Shown piece after piece: positions 25,981 through 32,866 of a DNA stretch of 34,585 bases. Source of the stretch: Nocardioides sp. (lineage in GTDB: Bacteria; Actinomycetota; Actinomycetes; Propionibacteriales; Nocardioidaceae); NCBI GenBank assembly GCA_025965275.1, contig JAOPXG010000264.1:1-34585 (forward strand), read 5' to 3'. Position numbers and translations under genes: made by a program. The notes beneath the pieces are model-generated. The model was given only the letters and a program-made list of their open reading frames with translations. It had not been told where the DNA came from and ran no database searches. Each line of letters opens with the position of its first letter. The first letter of the stretch is position 1.

Positions 25981-26995
25981 GCTCACCACGACCGAGCTGG
26001 ACGCCGTCGCCCAGGTGCTCGCGGACGCGGGCGCCGAGGTCGTCGGCCCGCTCGACGCCACGCTCATCGCGGGCGGCCGTTCCAACCTCACCTTCCGGCT
26101 GAGCGACGGCGTGACGCGCTGGGTGCTCCGCACCCCGCCGCGGGCCGGTCGGACCCCGTCGGCGCACGACGTGGCCCGGGAGTACCGGGTCACCAGGGCC
26201 CTGGGTGCCGCCGGTGTCCCGGTGCCGGCGGCCGTCGCCCTCTGCGAGGACGAGAGCGTCCTCGGCGGGCCGTTCACGGTCGCCGGCTTCGTGGACGGCG
26301 TCACGGTCCAGACCCGCGTGGACCTCGACCGGCTCGACGACGCGACCGTCGACAGCTGCGTCGACGGGCTCGTCGAGACGCTGGCCAGGCTGCACGCCGT
26401 CGACCACGTCGCGGCCGGGCTCGAGCGCTTCGGGCGTCCCGACGGCTACTCCGAGCGCCAGCTCCGGCGCTGGTCCTCGCAGTGGGAGATCGTCGGCGCA
26501 CCGGCGCTGACCGGCCTCGCGACCGAGACGGCGGGCCTCCTCGGTGCTGCGTTGCCCGAGCAGCGCGCGGTCGGCATCGTGCACGGCGACTACCGCATCG
26601 ACAACACCATCCTGCGCCTCGACGCTCCGGTCCAGGTGGCCGCAGTCGTCGACTGGGAGCTCTCGACGGTCGGCGACCCGGTGGCCGACGTCGCTCTCAT
26701 GTGCGTCTATCGCCACCCGGCACTCGACCTGGTCCTCGGCTCACCCAGCGCGTGGACGAGCGGCCGGCTGCCGGCGCCGACGGAGCTGGCGGCGCGGTAC
26801 GAGGCGGCCGGCGGCGTCGAGCTGGCGGCCTGGGACTTCCACCTCGCGCTCGGCTACTTCAAGCTCGCCGTCATCGCCGCCGGGATCGACCACCGGCACC
26901 GGGCCGGCGCGACGCACGGCGAGGGCTTCGACACGGCCGGCGACGCCGTGGCGCCCCTCCTCGAGGCCGCCCGCGAGACCGCCCGCAGCCTCTGA
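25973..26995 (+). CDS. APH-fold phosphotransferase (ACAD10/11- or LvaA-type kinase)
   Basis: 340-aa aminoglycoside-phosphotransferase-fold kinase. Brenner's motif HGDYRIDN holds catalytic D206 and N211 (204-211), and the Mg-binding Asp is D227 in VVDWELSTVGDPVADVA. The N-terminal lobe has LIAGGRSNLTFRL and WVLRTPPRAG with extended GTPSAHDVAREYRVTRAL-like helix. This subfamily is found fused to, or next to, ACAD11-like dehydrogenases and phosphorylates hydroxyacyl-CoA, as in bacterial levulinate breakdown. The GTG at 25973 overlaps the MFS gene. It is the last gene of the arm-2 operon; comEA begins 103 nt later. Resistance to an antibiotic is a less likely alternative given the context. Confidence 0.86.
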   Translation: MAELTTTELDAVAQVLADAGAEVVGPLDATLIAGGRSNLTFRLSDGVTRWVLRTPPRAGRTPSAHDVAREYRVTRALGAAGVPVPAAVALCEDESVLGGPFTVAGFVDGVTVQTRVDLDRLDDATVDSCVDGLVETLARLHAVDHVAAGLERFGRPDGYSERQLRRWSSQWEIVGAPALTGLATETAGLLGAALPEQRAVGIVHGDYRIDNTILRLDAPVQVAAVVDWELSTVGDPVADVALMCVYRHPALDLVLGSPSAWTSGRLPAPTELAARYEAAGGVELAAWDFHLALGYFKLAVIAAGIDHRHRAGATHGEGFDTAGDAVAPLLEAARETARSL

Positions 26996-27086
26996 GCGAC
27001 GGCCCACCTTCCGTCCCCAGGCCGGCTCCGCCGCGGGAGTCTCCACAGGGCCGTGCCGGGCCGGCCCGGGGAACGCCGCCGCTGCC

Positions 27087-27092
27087 TAGCGT
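27087..27092 (+). promoter_or_regulatory. Candidate leaderless -10 element of comEA
   Basis: TAGCGT six bases before the comEA ATG, with no Shine-Dalgarno sequence. It suggests that comEA restarts transcription at the end of the catabolic block with a leaderless mRNA. The remaining intergenic bases (26996-27086) show G+C-rich sequence and no gene. Confidence 0.4.
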
Positions 27093-27098
27093 CGGCGC

Positions 27099-27980
27099 AT
27101 GCCGAACCGTCGCCCCAGCCCCGAGCACCAGGAAGCCGTCTCCCGACGGCTCGCACTGCTGAGCGCCGAGCTCGCCGCGACCCGACCGGAGCCGGACGCG
27201 TGGCCGTCCGAGCACACCCGGGTGCGACCGCTGCGGGTTGTCGACGACGAGGAGGACGCGCTCGTCGGGGCGGCGCCGGTGGTGCCGACGCCGGGGCGAC
27301 ATGCGTCCCGGCGAGGGCTCGCGGGCGCCGTGCCCGAGACGCTGCGCGGCCGGTTCGCGCTGGGGCCGGCCCACGTCGCGGTGGTCGCGGTCCTGGTCGC
27401 GGTCGGCCTCGCGGTGACGTGCTGGTGGGTGCTGCGGGGCGAACCCGACAGCCTGGAGGCGCCGACGATCAGCACCCCCTCGGCGGCCGGCTCGAAGGAG
27501 CCGCTCACCGACGCCTCGCCGGTGGCGGCTCCTGCCGCGGCCGCCACCGGCGGGTCGGTCACGGTCGACGTCGAGGGCAAGGTGCGGCGTCCGGGCATCG
27601 CGGTCCTCGACGCCGGAGACCGGGTCGTCGACGCGATCAAGGCGGCCGGAGGTGCCCGGCCCGGGGTCGACCTCGCCGGCCTGAACCTGGCCCGGGTGCT
27701 GGTCGACGGCGAGCAGATCCTGGTCGGCACGCCGGCCCCGACCGGGGTCGCGGCGTCGTCGGTGCCGACGCCGGGCGCGCCGGGTGGTCCGCTGGTCAAC
27801 CTCAACACCGCCTCGCAGACCGAGCTCGAGGCGCTGCCCGAGGTCGGCCCGGTCACCGCGCAGGCGATCCTCGCGTGGCGCGACGAGCACGGCGGCTTCA
27901 CCGCGGTCGACGAGCTGCTCGAGGTCGACGGCATCGGCGACGCGACCCTGGGGCAGCTCGCCCCCTACGTCACGGTGTGA
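27099..27980 (+). CDS. comEA: ComEA-like DNA-binding protein with helix-hairpin-helix domain
   Basis: 293-aa membrane-anchored DNA-binding protein related to ComEA, the DNA receptor of transformation. It has a 90-residue charged N-terminus, one transmembrane segment (about 91-111, VAVVAVLVAVGLAVTCWWVL), an Ala/Pro linker, an SLBB-like domain (about 152-210, VTVDVEGKVRRPGIAVL) and a C-terminal pair of helix-hairpin-helix motifs (VNLNTASQTELEALPEVGPV, DELLEVDGIGDATLGQL). The long N-terminus is typical of actinobacterial members. It is followed after 1 nt by comEC. Natural competence is not established for most actinobacteria carrying these genes, so the role may differ. Confidence 0.9.
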   Translation: MPNRRPSPEHQEAVSRRLALLSAELAATRPEPDAWPSEHTRVRPLRVVDDEEDALVGAAPVVPTPGRHASRRGLAGAVPETLRGRFALGPAHVAVVAVLVAVGLAVTCWWVLRGEPDSLEAPTISTPSAAGSKEPLTDASPVAAPAAAATGGSVTVDVEGKVRRPGIAVLDAGDRVVDAIKAAGGARPGVDLAGLNLARVLVDGEQILVGTPAPTGVAASSVPTPGAPGGPLVNLNTASQTELEALPEVGPVTAQAILAWRDEHGGFTAVDELLEVDGIGDATLGQLAPYVTV

Positions 27981-27981
27981 G

Positions 27982-30300
27982 GTGCCGACGCTCGATGAGC
28001 GACGCGAGAGGCCCGACCTGCGGATGCTGCTGCTCGGCGCGACCGCCTGGGCGGGCGCGCTGGCGGGGCGGTGGGCCGGGTGGTGGGGGCTGCTGCCACC
28101 GGTCGCGGTCACCGGGGCCGCCCTGCTCGTCACCGTCGCCGGGCGCCGGGGGAGTGGACGGGCGCTGCGGACGACCGCCGCCGCGGCGCTCGTCTTCGGA
28201 GCCGTCACGACGGTGGCCGCACTACGCCACGACCAGATGGCGGGGAGCCCGGTGGCCCGGCTCGCCGCCGACGGAGCGGTGGTGAGCGTGACCGGCACGG
28301 TCGCCTCGGACCCGCGGCGGACCGCGGGGCGGTTCGGCGACGTGGTGCTGACCCGGCTCGAGGTCCGGGAGGTGACCGGCCGCGGCGCGACGTACGCCCT
28401 CGCGGCGCCGGTGCTGGTCATGGCCGACGACGGGTGGGGCGACGTGCCCCTCGGCAGCACCGTGCGGGTGAGCGGGCGGCTGTCGCCGGCCGACAGCGAC
28501 GACCTGGCGGCGGTTCTCGGCGCCCGCGGGCCGCCGTCGGTGGTGGCGCCCCCGGACCTGTGGTGGGACGGCGCGGCCGCCGTGCGGAGCTCGATCCGCG
28601 ACGCGGTCGCGCACCGCCCCGACGACCAACGGGCGCTGGTGCCGGCGCTGGTCGACGGCGACGACGCGGGCCTCGACCCCGCCCTGGCCGACGACTTCCG
28701 GACCACCGGCCTCACCCACCTCCTCGCCGTCTCGGGCACGAACCTGACCCTGGTCGTCGGGTTCCTCCTGGTGCTGGCCCGGTGGGGCGGGGTGCGCGGG
28801 CGGTGGCTGTACCTCGTCGGTGCCGCCGGCATCGGGGGCTTCGTGCTGCTGGCGCGCACCGAGCCGAGCGTGCTCCGGGCCGCGGTGATGGGGGCCGTCG
28901 CACTGTTCGCGATGGGGACCAACGGGCGGCAGCGCGGCACCCGCGCCCTGGGCGTGGCCGTGCTCGTCCTGGTGCTGGTCGAGCCCGGGCTGGCCGGGTC
29001 GGTCGGGTTCGCCCTGTCCGTCCTCGCGACCGGCGGCATCCTGCTGCTGGCGCCCGGCTGGCGCGACGCCCTCGCCCGGTGGCTGCCGCGCTGGGTCGCC
29101 GAGGCCATCGCCGTCCCGGCGGCCGCCCAGCTCGCCTGCACGCCGGTCGTCGCCGCGATCTCCGGGCAGGTGAGCCTGGTGGCGGTCGCCGCCAACCTGG
29201 TGGTCGCCCCGGTCGTCGGTCCGGCCACCGTCCTCGGGCTCGGCGGCGGCCTGGTCGGCCTCCTCTGGTCCCCCGGCGGCCGCGCGCTCGGCACGGCGGC
29301 CGCCTGGTGCGTCGCCTGGATCATCACCGTCGCCGAGCACGGCGCGCGCCTGCCCGCGGCGGCCGTCGCGTGGGGGACCGGAGCGGGCGCCCTGGTGTTG
29401 CTCTCGCTCGTGGTTTTGGCGGTGGCGCTCGCTGGGCCGTACCTGCTGCGCCGCCCGGCGACCGGGCTGGGCTGCTGCGCGCTCCTGGTGGTCGTCGTGC
29501 TGGTCCGGCCGCCGACGCCCGGCTGGCCGCCCGGCGGCTGGGTGCTCGCGGCCTGCGACGTCGGCCAGGGCGACGCGCTGGTGCTCAACGCCGGCCCGCA
29601 CGCCGGGGTCGTGGTCGACGCCGGGCCCGACCCGGCCGCGGTCGACGCGTGCCTCGACCGGCTGGAGATCCAGGTGGTGCCGCTGGTCGTGCTCACGCAC
29701 TTCCACGCCGACCACGTCGACGGGCTGTCGGGCGTGCTCGACGGGCGCGAGGTCGGGGCGATCGAGACCACCCGGCTGCTGGACCCGCCCCAGGGCGTCC
29801 GCGAGGTCGACTCCCTCGCCGGGGCGGCCGGGCTGACGCCGACGCCCACGCCGTACGGCGTGACCCGCACCGTCGGCGACGTCACCCTCCAGGCGCTGTG
29901 GCCGCCGCCGGACTCACCGACCGCCGGGCCGGGCGACGGCAGCACCGCCAACGAGGCGAGCGTGGTGCTGCTGGTCGAGGTGCACGGGGTGCGGATGCTG
30001 CTCTCCGGCGACGTCGAGCCCGAAGGACAGGAGGCGCTCGCCGCGGCACTCCCCGGGCTCCAGGTCGACGTGCTCAAGGTGCCGCACCACGGCAGCCGAT
30101 ACCAGGACGAGGACTGGCTGCTCTCGCTCGGCGCCAGGGTCGCGCTGGTGTCGGTCGGCGCCGGCAACGACTACGGCCACCCCGCGCCGGAGGCGCTGAC
30201 ACCGCTCGAGGCGACCGGGGCGCGGGTGCTGCGCACCGACCTCGACGGCGACCTGGTGGTGGTCGAGCGAGACGGTGAGCTGAGCACCGAGACGCGCTGA
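27982..30300 (+). CDS. comEC: ComEC/Rec2 DNA-uptake channel protein
   Basis: 772-aa inner-membrane protein that moves single-stranded DNA in competent bacteria. An N-terminal DUF4131-like region with three hydrophobic segments is followed by an OB-like part (VSVTGTVASDPRR), the Competence domain with the hallmark TTGLTHLLAVSGTNL and further membrane helices. A C-terminal metallo-beta-lactamase-like domain follows (ACDVGQGDALVL, metal-binding THFHADHVDGL, KVPHHGSRYQDEDWL). The GTG at 27982 is chosen because it follows comEA by one base and the longer track frame runs through comEA. All expected domains are intact. Normal neighbour of comEA and holA. Confidence 0.92.
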   Translation: MPTLDERRERPDLRMLLLGATAWAGALAGRWAGWWGLLPPVAVTGAALLVTVAGRRGSGRALRTTAAAALVFGAVTTVAALRHDQMAGSPVARLAADGAVVSVTGTVASDPRRTAGRFGDVVLTRLEVREVTGRGATYALAAPVLVMADDGWGDVPLGSTVRVSGRLSPADSDDLAAVLGARGPPSVVAPPDLWWDGAAAVRSSIRDAVAHRPDDQRALVPALVDGDDAGLDPALADDFRTTGLTHLLAVSGTNLTLVVGFLLVLARWGGVRGRWLYLVGAAGIGGFVLLARTEPSVLRAAVMGAVALFAMGTNGRQRGTRALGVAVLVLVLVEPGLAGSVGFALSVLATGGILLLAPGWRDALARWLPRWVAEAIAVPAAAQLACTPVVAAISGQVSLVAVAANLVVAPVVGPATVLGLGGGLVGLLWSPGGRALGTAAAWCVAWIITVAEHGARLPAAAVAWGTGAGALVLLSLVVLAVALAGPYLLRRPATGLGCCALLVVVVLVRPPTPGWPPGGWVLAACDVGQGDALVLNAGPHAGVVVDAGPDPAAVDACLDRLEIQVVPLVVLTHFHADHVDGLSGVLDGREVGAIETTRLLDPPQGVREVDSLAGAAGLTPTPTPYGVTRTVGDVTLQALWPPPDSPTAGPGDGSTANEASVVLLVEVHGVRMLLSGDVEPEGQEALAAALPGLQVDVLKVPHHGSRYQDEDWLLSLGARVALVSVGAGNDYGHPAPEALTPLEATGARVLRTDLDGDLVVVERDGELSTETR

Positions 30301-30346
30301 CGCCCGGTCCTGGGACGTCGGCGAGCTGTGGCAGGCTTGCCGCACC

Positions 30347-31339
30347 ATGGCAGGTCCTTCGCATCCGCGCGCAGCAGACGTCCTCGGCCGGGTCACGCTC
30401 GTGACCGGCAAGGAGGAGTTCCTCAACGAGCGCACGGTCGCCGCCGTCCGCGACGTCGTGCGTCATCACGACGCCGAGTCGGAGTTCTCCGAGACGGTCG
30501 GCTCCGACCTCTCGCTGGCGACGCTCGGCGAGCTCGCCGCCCCATCGCTCTTCTCGAGCATCCGGTGCGTGGTCGTGCGCGGGCTGGAGAACCTGCCCGA
30601 GGAGTCGGTCGAGGGGCTCCTGGCGTACGCCGCGGCGCCGGCCGACGAGGTCGCGCTGGTCCTGGTGCACGGCGGCGGGCAGAAGGGCAGCGGCACCCTC
30701 ACCAAGCTGCGCAAGCTCGACACGGTCTCCGAGTCGAAGTCCGGCGAGCTCCGGCCCTCGGAGTACGTCAACTTCGTCGCCGCCGAGGTCCGCGGCCACG
30801 GCTCGTCGATCGACCAGGACGCCGCCGACTTCCTCGTGCAGGCCGTCGGTCAGGACCTGCGCTCGCTCGCGGCGGCGGCCGACCAGCTGACCAGTGACTT
30901 CGCCGGCGCGGCGCTGAGCGTCGAGAAGGTCAAGCAGTACTTCGGCGGTCGCGCGGAGGCGAAGTCCTTCGCGGTGGCCGACGCGGCGTTCTGGGGGCGC
31001 CGCACGGTGGCGCTCGAGGAGCTCCGCTGGGCGCTCGACGGCGGCACCGCGCCGGTGCTGGTCACGTCGGCGTTCGCGGGAGGCGCGCGCGGGGTGGCCC
31101 GCTACAAGTCGGCACCGCGCGGCATGCGGGAGGCGGACCTTGCTCGCGAGGTCGGCGTGCCGCCGTGGAAGCTGCGCACGATCCGCGACCAGTCCCGCGG
31201 CTGGTCCGACGGCGCCATCGCCCGGGCCATCCAGGCGATCGCGCGCGCCGACGCCGACATCAAGGGCGCCGCCAGCGACGCGTCGTACACCCTGGAGCGG
31301 CTGGTGCTCACCGTCACCGGCCTCCACGACCAGCGCTGA
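30347..31339 (+). CDS. holA: DNA polymerase III subunit delta
   Basis: 330-aa clamp-loader delta subunit, which opens the beta sliding clamp during replication. The AAA+-like N-terminal part shows VTLVTGKEEFLNERTVAAV, then LFSSIRCVVVRGLENL, ALVLVHGGGQKGSGTLTKL, the ADQLTSDFAGAALSVEKVKQYFGG segment and the C-terminal collar helices (WKLRTIRDQSRGWSDGAIARAIQAIARADADIKGA). Length is normal. The ATG at 30347 is chosen for the family N-terminus; no strong ribosome site is seen and the gap from comEC is 46 nt. Converges with rpsT across two hairpins. Standard order comEA-comEC-holA. Confidence 0.93.
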   Translation: MAGPSHPRAADVLGRVTLVTGKEEFLNERTVAAVRDVVRHHDAESEFSETVGSDLSLATLGELAAPSLFSSIRCVVVRGLENLPEESVEGLLAYAAAPADEVALVLVHGGGQKGSGTLTKLRKLDTVSESKSGELRPSEYVNFVAAEVRGHGSSIDQDAADFLVQAVGQDLRSLAAAADQLTSDFAGAALSVEKVKQYFGGRAEAKSFAVADAAFWGRRTVALEELRWALDGGTAPVLVTSAFAGGARGVARYKSAPRGMREADLAREVGVPPWKLRTIRDQSRGWSDGAIARAIQAIARADADIKGAASDASYTLERLVLTVTGLHDQR

Positions 31340-31356
31340 AGTGGCCCTGAAATGAC

Positions 31357-31391
31357 GTCGACCCGCCCGTCAGACTGACGAGCGGGTCGAC
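31357..31391. terminator. Bidirectional terminator-like hairpin after holA
   Basis: GTCGACCCGC and GCGGGTCGAC form a perfect 10-bp stem; inside it a further CGTCAG/CTGACG pair extends the hairpin after one mismatch. It lies between convergent holA and rpsT. There is no T-run, as often in actinobacterial terminators. Confidence 0.65.
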
Positions 31392-31404
31392 CAACGACCG
31401 ACGT

Positions 31405-31427
31405 GCCGCCTGAGGTGCTCAGGCGGC
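31405..31427. terminator. Hairpin terminator of rpsT
   Basis: GCCGCCTGAG-GTG-CTCAGGCGGC, a perfect 10-bp stem with a three-base loop, 8 nt beyond the rpsT stop. It serves rpsT on the minus strand, with the 31357 hairpin as a second terminator. Confidence 0.7.
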
Positions 31428-31435
31428 GGGGTGGA

Positions 31436-31696
31436 TCAGAGCGAAGCGGCCTTCTTGGCGATCGCGGACTTGCGGTTCGCGGCCTGGTTCTTGTGGATGA
31501 CGCCCTTGGAGGCGGCCTTGTCGAGCTTGCGGGCAGCGTCGCGGCTGGCCGCCAGCGCGACGTCCTTGTCTCCGGCCTCGGCGGCCTCGCGGAACTTGCG
31601 GACGGCGGACTTCAGGCCGGTCTTGACGGCCTTGTTGCGCTCGTGCGCCTTCTCGTTCTGCTTGTTGCGCTTGATCTGGGACTTGATGTTCGCCAC
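31436..31696 (-). CDS. rpsT: 30S ribosomal protein S20
   Basis: 86-aa basic protein of the small ribosomal subunit that binds 16S rRNA. The family start [21 protein letters not shown] and the segment [14 protein letters not shown], followed by [20 protein letters not shown], identify it. The GTG at 31696 gives the normal S20 length and N-terminus and has AAAGG 10 nt upstream; the track's ATG at 31765 adds 23 unrelated residues. A promoter-like pair lies about 80 nt upstream. Convergent with holA, the usual arrangement in actinobacteria. Confidence 0.97.
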   Translation of the reverse strand: MANIKSQIKRNKQNEKAHERNKAVKTGLKSAVRKFREAAEAGDKDVALAASRDAARKLDKAASKGVIHKNQAANRKSAIAKKAASL

Positions 31697-31780
31697 TGGT
31701 GTGCCTTTGCGTCGAGGATGATCGGTCGTTGTGAACGTCGGGTCGCGAGCACGGTGGAACCACACGTGACGCGACGGACA

Positions 31781-31809
31781 AGGCTAGCAGCGGCGCTCGG
31801 CACCGCCAA
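31781..31809 (-). promoter_or_regulatory. Candidate rpsT promoter
   Basis: On the minus strand, TTGGCG, a 17-nt spacer and TAGCCT. The start would lie near 31774, leaving a leader of about 80 nt before the S20 GTG. Confidence 0.5.
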
Positions 31810-31825
31810 AACGGCCGGCGCCGGC

Positions 31826-32791
31826 TCACGTCCAGCCACGCCGGTCAGCCAGCCAGCGCCAGCACACCTCGCCCTGCCAGCGCTGCGCCTCCCGGATGTA
31901 CGGCGAGGTCGGGGGCACCGGCTGGTCCGCGGACATCAGGAAGTAGCCCGTGACGAGCGCGAGCACGATGTCGACCGCCTCGGGCGGCACGTCCCTGGTC
32001 AGTGCGGCCCCGGCGAGCACCCGGTCGACGTCGATCCCGTCGCCGCGCGGGCCGATCATCAAGAACACCGTGTCGAGCCACGCGGCGCCGACGACCGGCC
32101 AGTTCCAGTCGCAGAGCAGCACCCGGCCGTCGGCGGCGAGCATCAGGTTGTCGTCGCGGATGTCGGTGTGGACCAGGGTCGAGCCGCCGGTGACCTCCCG
32201 GAAGCGCGCCGCCAGCGCGGCCGCCTCGTCGAGCCGCTCGGCGAGGGCCGGCAGGTCCGGCATCGTCCGGCGGACCTGGTCCCAGTACGCCGGCCACCCG
32301 GCGAACTCGGTCGCGAAGTCGTCGGTGACCAGTTCGTCCGGCGGGGGAGTGAGGGCGGCGGCCATCTGCTCGACCATCGCGACGCACGCCTGCAGGTCGG
32401 CCTCGCGCCAGGGCCGGCGCGGCTGCCGCGACTCGACGTACTCGGTCGCGAGCGCCACCCAGTCGTCGGCGTCGTGCAGCCAGAGCAGGCTCGGCGCGGG
32501 CGCCGCGTCGGGGAGGGTGCCGAGCTTGGCGGCCTCGACCCGGTAGGCCTCGGCGAACATCCGCTGTGCCTTGAGGGAGGCCGCCTTCACGAAGTGCCGG
32601 GTGCCGTCCGCGCAGGTCAGCACGGACGCGAAGCCGGGCGTGAAGCCGGCGCCCTGCGAGCGGGCCTCGACCACCGGCGAGCCACACCGCTGCTCGACGA
32701 GGGCGCGCACGTGCGGCGGCAGGTGTGCCCACTCGAGCCGCCGGGCCGTGCGGCCGTGCGGGATGGTCGTCGGGAGGGGTACGGCGCTCAC
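31826..32791 (-). CDS. APH-fold phosphotransferase family protein (distinct from the 25973 gene)
   Basis: 321-aa kinase-fold protein. Brenner-type motif reads VHTDIRDDNLML (Thr replaces the usual Gly after His; catalytic Asp and Asn intact) and the Mg-binding Asp lies in LLCDWNWPVVGAAWLDTVFL. The N-lobe has GFASVLTCADGTRHFVKAAS. It resembles actinobacterial aminoglycoside/homoserine-kinase-like proteins of unknown target rather than the ACAD-linked kinase at 25973. The GTG at 32791 is chosen for its GAGGA 7 nt upstream; the ATG at 32809 (six residues longer) is an alternative. The track's 640-aa frame reads back through the next gene and is not real. It is divergent from the glutamate-synthase-domain gene. 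Substrate unknown. Confidence 0.85.
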   Translation of the reverse strand: MSAVPLPTTIPHGRTARRLEWAHLPPHVRALVEQRCGSPVVEARSQGAGFTPGFASVLTCADGTRHFVKAASLKAQRMFAEAYRVEAAKLGTLPDAAPAPSLLWLHDADDWVALATEYVESRQPRRPWREADLQACVAMVEQMAAALTPPPDELVTDDFATEFAGWPAYWDQVRRTMPDLPALAERLDEAAALAARFREVTGGSTLVHTDIRDDNLMLAADGRVLLCDWNWPVVGAAWLDTVFLMIGPRGDGIDVDRVLAGAALTRDVPPEAVDIVLALVTGYFLMSADQPVPPTSPYIREAQRWQGEVCWRWLADRRGWT

Positions 32792-32853
32792 GCACCCATC
32801 CTCGGACATGCGCCGGCCCGCTCCACCACGCGGGGCGATCACGGGCCCGGTGG

Positions 32854-32859
32854 TACAAC
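32854..32859 (+). promoter_or_regulatory. Candidate leaderless -10 element
   Basis: TACAAC seven bases before the GTG of the glutamate-synthase-domain gene, with no Shine-Dalgarno sequence; consistent with a leaderless transcript. Confidence 0.35.
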
Positions 32860-32866
32860 TCGACAC

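Noticed and set aside
25973-26995. Aminoglycoside resistance gene
   Set aside because: The fold is shared, but operon position behind an ACAD10/11-like gene favours a hydroxyacyl-CoA kinase.
3261-27098. Integrative element with attachment sites
   Set aside because: No tRNA, integrase, recombinase, transposase or matching end repeats were seen at the borders of the catabolic block.
26871-30167. 1098-aa minus-strand ORF
   Set aside because: Shadow of comEA, comEC and the kinase end; Ser/Thr/Arg/Pro-rich with no domain, while all plus-strand genes have full motifs.
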